64,000 nucleotides of DNA from Mrakia gelida (taxonomy: Eukaryota > Basidiomycota > Tremellomycetes > Cystofilobasidiales > Mrakiaceae): the NCBI GenBank assembly GCA_024345305.1, contig BRON01000011.1, positions 1,178,001 through 1,242,000 of the forward strand, read 5' to 3'. Position numbers and translations under genes: made by a program. This document shows positions 52,417 to 61,870 of the stretch, in pieces. The notes under the pieces are model-generated. The model had not been told where the DNA came from. It made no database searches and saw only the letters and a list, made by a program, of their open reading frames with translations. Each line of letters begins with the position of its first letter. Positions within the stretch are counted from its first letter, which is position 1.

Positions 52417-55248
52417 CTAGAAGCTGCTCTCCGTCGAGTCCTTCCCAGTGCTTCGAGTCGCACTCGATCCGTTCGAGATGGCTGCAAAGCGACGAGCGTC
52501 GACTCCGGTCAGTTTCGTTCCTTCCCTTCGCCCCAAACCGACTCGAAGGAAGACTCACAAGAAAGGATACCATCGATGTACTGAGACCCACTCCTATTGG
52601 ATCAAACCCACAGCACGAAGAGAGACGTCAGCTTCTGCTCGACGCGTTCGAACGGAAAAGCGAAAACGAGAACGAACCACTTCTGATGGGTAAGAACGTC
52701 GCAGCCGATGGCCTTCTCCTTCGCTTGGACGAGGTTAACGTAGGCGAGCATACCGTCGGTTTTGAAGTTGGCGGCGAGGTCGGCTTTGAGGGCGAAACGA
52801 GACGAGGTGATCTCAAGTCAGTTCGACTCGAAGGGAAGAGACAGCAAAAGGGAGGGCAGAAACGAACCAGTAGCAGCAGCGTTTGAGTGAAGTCCAGCGA
52901 GGGAGACGAGTTGGAGGATGAAGCTGGCGAGGACGATTGAGAGAACGATGCCGTGGAGGTCAGCTCGAGCGAAACGAACCGAGCGCAAGAAAGAAAAAGA
53001 CGCGGACGCGACTGAACTCACCCCTCCTTCGCCAATTCCCAAACGAAATCCTTCAGATCCTCATCCCCGAACCCATGCGCACTCCAGTTGAACGACGGCG
53101 AGAGGTTGTACACCAAGATCTTAGAAGGGAACTTCTCTCGGATCTGTCGAGCAAACTTCCTCGCCTGTGCGAGATCGGGGTTCTTGGTTTCGAGCCAGAG
53201 AAGATCGGCGTAAGGGGCGTAGGCGAGGGCTCGGTTGATGGCGGACTGGGGACGACGATGGGAAGGACGAAAGTCCGAGTCAGGAGGGGAACCGTCGAGG
53301 GAGGAAGGATGGAAAGGAAGAGAGAGAAGAAAGGCGACGAAGAGCGAGGCGACGCGACTCACCTCAATCCCTCCCGCGGTCCTATAGAACCCCTCCGAAG
53401 TCTTAGCCGCATCGCAGTCCCAGAACACCTCCTCCCCACCGAAGATCTTGTGCGCCAGAGCTCGAGAGACCGAGATGGATTGGTGGGCTGAGGAGGCGAG
53501 GAACTCGTCGATCGAGGCGGTCATGTCGGTCGACATGGATTGGAAGTTGTGGACGACGGCTGGAAACGCGAGGACACCTCCGATCAGCGAAGTGAGAAGA
53601 GCGAAAAGAGGGTGAAGATAGAGGCTCACCTTCCTGGAAAGTCATAAGCTTATGATCCTCGATCCAACGAGCTTCGACGGACTCGACATCAGCAGCGGAG
53701 GTTCCGATGGCGAGGAGGTGGGCGAGGTGTTCGGCGAGAGGGATGGGAGAGGGGATGGTGGAGCCGAGGAGGAAGCGGTGGCTGAAGCGATGAAGTAGAA
53801 GATCTCTCAGCTCGAGCCGTCAAAAAGGAGAGAGAGGGACGAGGGAGGAGGATGGACTGACTCTCGAGGATCGACCGTCGAACTGAGGAGATGAGAACTC
53901 TCTGAATCTGTCCTGGCGATCAAGATGTTGTCCGATCCGAGGATATCCCACTGAAGTCTCGTAGCGACGAGGCGTTGGATGTGGTCACTCGTGGGGACGA
54001 GGACCTTTCCACTGTCCAAACGAAGAGAAAGCGTGTGAGTTCGTTCGACGCGTCTTCGACTTCGAACCTTGTTCGAACTCACCTCTGATGTCCACACTTC
54101 TTAGCACCATGAAGCTGATCCTCCAAATGAACAGCAGCCGCTCCAGACTCAGCGAAGAGTTTAGCGAGCTTCATGACGGACGACAAGCCTCCGTGACTGC
54201 AAGAAACGAGACAGTCAGCGACGCGATTCAACACGAAACGAGAACGAAACGAAAACAAGGCTCACCCAGCGTCCCCATCAGCGATGATAGGTCGAAGGTA
54301 GTCCGTCCTTCCCAGCTCTGCAAACACCCAAATCCACAGCGTCAGCAACGATCCTTGACCACGACCGCGAGCGAGAATTCGACTCACTAGCCCTCTTCTC
54401 CCCATCCGCCTCCGACATCCTCGCATCGTAGTGAATCCGATCATGCAGCGTCTGAGCTCGATGGAGTCGATGGACCTGGTTAGGTACAGTCGTGTAGGGG
54501 TAGTCTCTGCACGCACGAACCCACACCAACCAAACCGAGGAAAGCCGTCAGCCTCAACCCTCCTCGAGATGGGTTCGACGTCGGACGTACCCCAAATCCG
54601 GCCCAATCTCATTATTCCCCGTCGTAAGCAAACTACTGCATGCCCATCCGGAGACATAGACGACTTCTAGACCTGCTCGAGCGAGTTGGGTGACCTAAGC
54701 GTAGCGGGGCGAAACGAAGAGGGGGAGGAGATGGTCAGCTCGAGCTCAACTCGGGACGACGAGGAAGGTCGAGCGAACGAACCTGAGCAGGATCTATAGC
54801 ACCCAGCGTATGAACAGGCAACCCTTCTTTCTCTCTCGTCGTGAGGAGATGCCATAGTTTTCGAGCCATGAGGGACGAGGTTGGGGGGACGACGTCGAGG
54901 GAGCCTGCCGACGAACGAAGCGAAATCGAAGGAGATGGTGTGAGCTCGGTTCGTTCTGCCTCCCTCTTCCCATCTTTCCCTCTCCTCCTTTGTTTTCGTT
55001 GTCGTTTTGGGCTGCTCACCTTGTTTCGAAACCACATCCCTAGCGGAGTAAGATCTCTTCAACCCCTTCCATCGTTCATCGGTCTTCCAGGATTCTTCGA
55101 GTTGAGAACATCGTCGTGCGAAGGAGGCTTCCTCCTCCGAGGCGGTGGCGAAGGCGAGGGCTGGGCGGGAGGCGGTGGTTGTGGACATGGTTCGGAGGAG
55201 GGAGGAGGCAGGGGAGCGGACGGAAAGTCGGGAGGAGAGACGAAACAT
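52417..55248 (-). CDS. Isocitrate-lyase-family enzyme, probably mitochondrial 2-methylisocitrate lyase
   Basis: Fourteen exons: 55248-55020, 54904-54783, 54694-54591, 54506-54388, 54317-54266, 54196-54083, 54011-53862, 53781-53630, 53559-53363, 53245-53022, 52923-52868, 52783-52678, 52593-52559 and 52481-52417; 574 residues in frame. Signatures: [32 protein letters not shown] (catalytic Cys, about residue 242), [25 protein letters not shown] and THQKWSG. The start [21 protein letters not shown] is an Arg/Ser-rich, acid-free mitochondrial-type leader, and no PTS1 is present (ends ESSF). Together with EDQLHG and AKEGF this favours 2-methylisocitrate lyase (methylcitrate cycle for propionyl-CoA, giving succinate and pyruvate) over glyoxylate-cycle isocitrate lyase, which remains the alternative. 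Confidence 0.88.
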
Positions 55249-55495
55249 TCGAGTCGAGGAGATGGGTGTTAGGAGGAAGGGACGGAGGGAGGGAGGAGAG
55301 AGGAAGGTCGGGTTGACTCGCTCGGGAAGGCGGAGGCAACTGTAGCCGAGGAGAAGGTCGCGTCTCCAGACCTTCTTCTTGAAAAAGGAAAGCAAAAACA
55401 AGGTGGCAAAAACTTTCTCGCGCCGTCTAGGAGGAGTGTCATTTCGTTCGTCATGCAAAAATCGTCAAAGCAAACCTGCCAAAACGCGAGCAGCC

Positions 55496-57682
55496 TCAGA
55501 GCAACGCTCCCTCCCTCTCTCCCCCCTCCTCCCTCGCGTCCCTCCTCTCCCCTCTCAAAACCCACCACACCCTCCCCCCCAGTCTCCCCACCATCTCCCC
55601 AACCCTCCTTCTCCCCTCTCCCACCTGCTCCCTCCTCACCCAAACCCCCTCCACCCCAGCTGCAAGCACCACCAACCCCACCATCACGCCTCCCACCCAC
55701 CCATCTCCCCAAAACACACCCCAACCCCCTCCTGCTTTCCTCACCTCCCCACCCGTCCCCCTCACATCCCAATGCACCACGAAACTGCCTCCTCCGACCT
55801 GCCAGTTCCTGACGCGTCCCCAATCGTCAACAAACCCCGAGACGCCCGTGTGGGGGTTGCCGTCGCAGAGGAGCAGGGGGGAGGAGGATTCGAGTGCTCT
55901 GGAGCGGGCTTGGGAGAGGAGGGAGAGTCCGATGGGGGTGGACCAGGTTGAGGAGGGGACGAGGGTTAGGGAGGTGGAGAGGGCGGGGAGGGGGGAGAGG
56001 AGGGTGGGGAAGTTGAGGTCTGCGGAGAACGGGTAGAGGAAGGGAGGGGGGGGGGAGGGTGAGTGAGACGACGCGTCGAGACAAGAGAGGGTGGGAGACG
56101 GACGAGCCGTTACAGATCAAAGCTGTGAGATGAACCGAACGAGTATAGTTCGTTTCGACTGAAGCCCATTGGGGGCGGGAGATGTGAGAGGGGTGTTGCA
56201 AGGGGAGGGTGAGGATGGGAGGTGGGTTTGGGTGAGAGGAGATGGAGAAGGACTCTGCGACTGTTGAACGCGAACGAAAACGAGTTCAGCAGCTCGAAGA
56301 CTCTTCCCCACCCGACCTTGGCCCCAAAAGGAGTGAAAACACTCACCAGGTATGGTCTTCGCCTTCCTATACCCCCCAACGATCTTCCCCTCCGGCCCAA
56401 TCAACACCATCCCGTTCGACTTCTTCTTCTTTCTCCCTCGTCCCTCCTCCCCTCCCTCGTGTTCATCTTGGTCGTCCTCCCACCTCCCCACCACCCCCAC
56501 CCCAATCCAAACCCCACTCCCTTTAGCCACCCCTCCCACCTTCTCCATCGCCGCCTCAAAAGCTTGCTGGTTCTCCACCTGAAGGGCTCCCTCAGGCCAA
56601 AGAAGAACGCGTGCGGACGAGGCGACGCGTCGACTTTCAGCGAGGAAACGATCGAGGTCTGACGACTGCCCAGGCGAGGAGGTAGGGGGAGGAGGGAGGA
56701 TGCAAGCGAGTGAAAAGGGGGTGTGGGTTGATAGTGGGAGTGGGGAAGGGAGGGGAGAGGGGATGAGGGTTGGAAGGAGGTTGAGAGCGAGGAAGAGGAG
56801 GAGACCGTTGGAGAGGGTTAGGAATTGAGGGGATGAGGTGGGCTGAGGGTTGGGGGAGTGACCGTTCGTGGGTTGGGAAGTAGGATCGTCTCTGTATGGT
56901 TCGGCTGGTTCTTCGAAACGAACGAGGTCTTCGTGGTGGTGGTGGCCGTTCCCGTTGGAGGAAGAGGAGGAGGAGGTTGGGAGGAGAGGATGGAGCGCTT
57001 TGACGAGGAGGACTGCTAGAGCTGCAACGACGAAATCGATCGCCGTTTGACCGAAGATCTTGATCAAAGGGGAGAAGGACTCGAAGAGGAAGCCGTGAGT
57101 GGGTGTCCAGGAGCCCTGGTGAAGCGAGAACACGAAGAAACGAAATGAAGGTCAACTCGACGTTTCATCTCCTCCCTCCTCCTCCTCCTCGTTCTCTCTT
57201 TCTCATTGCTCGTTCAGACTCACCTGTCTCCCAAAGGGACTCGCCCTCGCGACCGCCGTCCACGCCAAACTCCAAACGACCGGAAACTCCACCAACTGCA
57301 AAACCTTCCTTCCTTCCCTCCCTCTCAACCACTTGCCCTCCACCCAACTCCACCCTCCCACCACACCCAACACACCCATCCCGAACAGCAGTCCCATCAA
57401 TCCCAGTCCGACAGCAGCTTCCATCTTGGATCCCAGCGCGGAGTAGATCTCAGAGAAGAAGCTGAGCGCAATCCCGAGGGATAAGATGGGCAGGAGGGAG
57501 AGTGTTGAGAGGAAGGAAGAGGAGGGGGAGGAGGTGAGATGGAGGAGGAGGGAGAGGAGGAAGGGCACCAGGAGGGGGGAGGGTTGGAATCCTAGCGAGC
57601 GGGAGGAGAGGACGAGGAGGGTAGCTTGAGAGATGAAGGGCAGAGCTGTGCTATAGAGATGGGAGGGGGAGAGAAGGGACAT
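55496..57682 (-). CDS. Membrane C-N hydrolase, apolipoprotein N-acyltransferase-like
   Basis: Four exons: 57682-57224, 57115-56347, 56260-56108 and 56019-55496; 634 residues in frame. The first about 270 residues hold six or more hydrophobic helices. A nitrilase-type domain follows with the Glu-Lys-Cys triad: LLWPEGAL (Glu, about 328), GGYRKAKTIPG (Lys, about 404) and ALICNDLNFPTL (Cys, about 459). The last motif only forms if intron 3 has a GC donor (GCTCGT) joined to CCGCAG. The C-terminus has LLLCDGNPHTGVSGFVDDWGRV, then one more membrane helix. The topology (N-terminal helices, nitrilase domain, C-terminal helix) is that of Lnt, which acylates lipoproteins in bacteria; related fungal proteins have unknown substrates. 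The ATG at 57682 is the first solid start, but an upstream exon is possible. Confidence 0.8.
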
Positions 57683-57850
57683 GGTGAGCGTACCGAGGAG
57701 AGAAGAAGAGAGAAGGCCGGAGCTGATCAGCTTGAGGAGGAGGAGGTCTCGAGAAAGAGGCCGAGAGGTGGTCAGTAACCTCTCCCCTTCCCTCGTCCTA
57801 TTCAAAAATCTTCCCGAACCCGAGCGCAAGATGAGGAGAGAGGGAAAGAA

Positions 57851-60800
57851 CTAGATCATCATCGAATCCCCCTCCACATCCATCGTCTCCTCCTCCTCCC
57901 CATCCCCACCACCATCTCCTCCCTCCTCTCCCTGCCTCTCCTCACTATGCACCACTCCCCTGCTCACTCCACTCATCTCCCTCTGCTCATCCTCATCCTC
58001 CATCATCCTCTCCTGAACCGTAGGCAGCGGAATCCCCTGAGCGTCCACTCGGAAAGGATCGAACTTGTCGCTCGTCAACACCGACGGAAGTCCCTTGATG
58101 GATTTGAGAGCGCCGCCGAGTTCGATGGACGCGTTGAGGCTGAGGGTGAGGAGGGTGGAGACTTGGGAGGAGTGGGAGTTCAAGGAGAAGGCCTGTGGGG
58201 ACGAAGCGGGGAAGGGAGTCAGGGGTTGGGGAAGTGAGAGAGGGAGGGAGCGAGAGAGAGAGGAAAAAGGGACGCGTCGAACGAACCTCGTGATAGGACT
58301 CGATGGCTCCGTCGGTGTCTCCTTGGAGTTGGCGAATCATTCCGATTCCGGTGTAGGCGCTGTCGCAGGTTGGGTCGAGTTGGAGGCAGCGTTGGTAGGA
58401 GGCGAGAGCTTCGTCGTAGCGTCTGTTCGAAAGAGACGCGAGGAGGGAGGGTCAGCGTTCTTGTTCGAACGAGGCAGGACAAGTAATTTTGACGGCTCAC
58501 TTGACGTGTCTTAACGAGTAAGCGAGGTTGAGATGAGTTGGTGCCCAGGTCGAAGGAGTTCCTTGCATCTCAGCAGCAGCTTCGAGAGCCTTCTGGAACT
58601 GAGAGATGGCTCCGAGGTAGCTGAACGTGCGGATTGAGCGAGAAAGATCAGCGAACGTCTCGAAAGGCGAAGAGAGGGAAGGAAAGAACTGGGACTGACT
58701 CTCCGTTCGCATAAGCGGCGATACCCATCTCGTTCCAGAGCAAAGGATCCGTCTGGCAGATCGAAGCGGCCGAGAGGAAGTGATCTCCCGCGACGGCGAC
58801 GTTTTGGAGTTGAAGGTGTTCCATTCCGATGAAGAGGAGAGGAAGATGGGATCTTCGAAGACAAAAGAATGAGAGAAAAGTCAGAACAGGAAAGCCAAAC
58901 GAGGGAGGTGAGCGAAAACTCACCCTTGGAAAAGACGCGTCGAAGTCGAGTAAGCGATGATGGCTTGATCGTGCTCCTTCTCGAGCGCGAACGAGTGAGC
59001 GAAAGCGATCCAAGCGGGACCAAAGCGTGGATCCATGAGGGAGGCCTTTCTGTTTGGGTGATGAGAGAAAGGAGGACGGGTCAGCGAAAAAGAAGATTGA
59101 GCGACAACGGGAACGCCTCTCGACGAACCCAAAGTATCTCCTCGCCTCTCCCCATCTCTCTCCGGTAAAGTACCAGAGTCCAACAGCATACCAGCTAGTG
59201 GCATCATCCGGATCGGCGTCGGCGAGTTCGTGAGCGAGGAGGAAGAGAGCTGAGCGTAGGCGAGGGAGGTGGTGCATGCAGGCGAGGTGGAGAGGGAGGG
59301 TAGCTTTGTGGTTGGGGACGATGGTGAGGATGCTGAAAGAGGGACCAAGGGAGGGAAGATAAGCAAAAGGCTCGATGATGAGGGTGTATACGAAAGAGAC
59401 GAGACTGACCGAGAAGTGACGGCGTAACACTCGTTCCATTTGTACTGGGCGTAGAGAGTGTCGGCGAGTCCGAAAAGGACGTCGGCGTTGTCTGCCAGAG
59501 CGTACTCGGCTTCTAAGCGACGTCGGGTAACGGTGATCTCTCGAAGATGTTTGTACTGCAGAAGGGAAACGAGACGGTCAGCTTCGGCGAGACGCGACTT
59601 CTCTTCGTTCCTTCGTCGGGGACTGACCTTCTTCAGCCGAACCGTATACATCATCCGAATAAACTCGGCACACTCATCAGTCTGCTCCTTATAACAAAGG
59701 CTTTGTATCGTGTCCCATTCTGAACAAGACGCGAAAGAGGAGGGTCAGTTCGACGAAGGATTCGAGACGCGTCGTGATTTGAACTCACCCTCTTCGACGT
59801 TCATCATCTCTCCACCCACGAGAGCCGAAAAAGCATCGTAGCATCGAACGTCCAGACTGAGCGCTTCCAGGAAGGACTCCTTCGCTTGAGTCGCTGACGA
59901 GAGACGAAGGTGGATCTGGCCTCGAAGGAGACACATCGAGGATTCGAGCTGAGGAGGTGAAGGAGAGACGAGGTGAGCTTGCGCGATCTCGCGTTGAGGG
60001 AGAGAGGTACAAACCTTGAAACCTCCATCAGACTTGATCGTCGGTCCAGAGTGTGCTGTGAGAAGAGACATGATCTCGTCAGCATCGAGGAGAGCTCGAA
60101 AAGAAGCAGAAAGTCGAGCTCACCTGTCCCTTGAAAGGGATTCGAAGGACCAAGCATCTCCAACGCGTCCGTCCACAGACCCATCCGAACCTAGAAAGCC
60201 CAAGCCGAGTATCAGCAGAGCCTTTTGCCACCAGAAGAAGGAACGAGTACTCACCTGGCACTGAGCCGCCAGATACCTACAAGCGATACTCAGATCGACC
60301 AACCTCCTCCCAACTTTCCCACCAGCTCCTCCATCTTCCTCCCACAGCTCCTCACTCAGGATCCCTCCATCTCCAAGGATGATCTCCCTCTCCCTCCTCT
60401 CCTCCATCTCCATATCCTCCTCCTCGTCGTCGTCCTCATCGTCGTCGTCGTACCGTCGCGCGCGTCCTTTGCCCTTCGCCGAGGAGGAGGGACCTGAAGA
60501 AGGGTTTGCGTTGGTGGGTGGATTTGGAGGGTGAAGAGGATGAATGAGGATTCGAAGAGCTCGAGAGTATTGAGTTGAGAGGAAGTGGATTTGGGAGAGC
60601 CAGAAGGCGTCGTTGCGATCTCCTGGGGGAGGTGAGACGAAGAGAAGAAAGGGAGGGAAGGAGGGAAATGGGTTGAGCTCGACGCTCCTTCCTCCCTCGT
60701 CCTTCCTACCCGTCGAGAGAGAAGGAGAAACGCGAGCTACTCACCTGTCCAACTGAGAACCTTATCCCCCCAGAAAGCCGCCGTCTCGTAGAGATGCTGC

Positions 60801-61486
60801 ATCATAGCGTCGTGTCTCCAAGTCCTCATCTTCTCGACCATGAGCTCCCATCCCACCTTCGGTTCGTCCTCCTCCTCCCCTTCCTCCCCATCCTCTTCCT
60901 CCTCCTCTTCACCGAGATCGAACCTGACCGAATCTTGAGCTTCTCCTCCAGGCATGCTGTAGGTCGTCTCGTCCGCTGTTGTTCCTCCTACTCCATGCTG
61001 CTGCCTGAGACGAGATCGTAAAGGAGTGATCCCTCTTCGTTCGACGCTTCCTCCTGCACCTGCTGGCGATGCTGGAACGAGGAGGTTGGAGTTGTTGGGA
61101 TTCGAGGAGGAGATGGAGAGGTTCGAGTTCTTGCGTCGGAAGGTTTTCTTGTTGGGTAACAGGCGAGGGGAGACGTGAAGGATGGACGAGTTGTTGGCAC
61201 CGAAGGAGTGATCTGCTCGAGGAGGAAGGGGAAGGGAGGGAGATGGTCAGCTCGTACGCTTCTCTCAGCTCGTTTGGCACCAGAACGACTAGAGACGATA
61301 GAGAAGAAGATTTTCACCGTCATCATCTCCACCTCCCATCATGAGATGATCCACGAGCGCTTCAGGTCCCAGTCCAAACGAGTCGGAGAGACGAGGCTGG
61401 CGTTGAGGTCGAAGGTGGTTTTGAGGAATCGGAGCGATTTGGAAGCGACCTGAAGCTTTAGGAGGGGGTGGGGGAGTGGAGGCCAT
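57851..61486 (-). CDS. CDC16: Anaphase-promoting complex subunit APC6/Cdc16 (TPR)
   Basis: Fourteen exons: 61486-61318, 61212-60745, 60622-60255, 60190-60124, 60055-60015, 59948-59789, 59719-59628, 59555-59410, 59332-59129, 59049-58924, 58852-58700, 58620-58501, 58422-58287 and 58192-57851; 863 residues in exact phase. After a disordered head, residues 170 onward carry TPR repeats, with Cdc16/Cut9 hallmarks: [152 protein letters not shown]. The protein is a scaffold of the APC/C ubiquitin ligase that triggers anaphase and mitotic exit. The acidic tail (Glu/Asp/Met) is typical. It is separated from the C-N hydrolase by about 170 bases. Confidence 0.92.
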
Positions 61487-61870
61487 CTCTGATAGGAGAG
61501 GACGAGAGGTAAGGTAGAGAGATTGGTAACGAGGCTGATGGATGGGAGGGAAGGGAAGGAGGAAGGAGGAGCGAGGAAAGGTCAACATTCGATTTCGGTC
61601 TGAGCCCGAGGCGAAGAGAGAGGGACGCGACTGTTTTCCTTCGGACTATTTTTCTCGAATGATGAGAGGGTGAGCTTGTTCGACCCTCTCAGAGCGAGAC
61701 CAAGTAAAGTGAGGAAAAGGACGAGCGAAATGCCTTCGTTCACGATGCAGGAAGGAGAGCGCGTCGAGTCGTCGTCAGTTCTTTCAGGACGAGAGAAGGA
61801 AGGGACTGTAGAGAGTCGTCGTCATTTCATTACGAGGGCTTGACCGCTATTGCTTGGCGAGTTCGGATTT
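61487..61870. promoter_or_regulatory. Upstream region of APC6/Cdc16
   Basis: About 380 bases between the APC6 start and the stop of the next minus-strand gene. No exon is supported. Confidence 0.4.

Noticed and set aside
52417..52481. A peroxisomal PTS1 on the isocitrate-lyase-family enzyme
   Set aside because: The protein ends Glu-Ser-Ser-Phe, which is not a PTS1.
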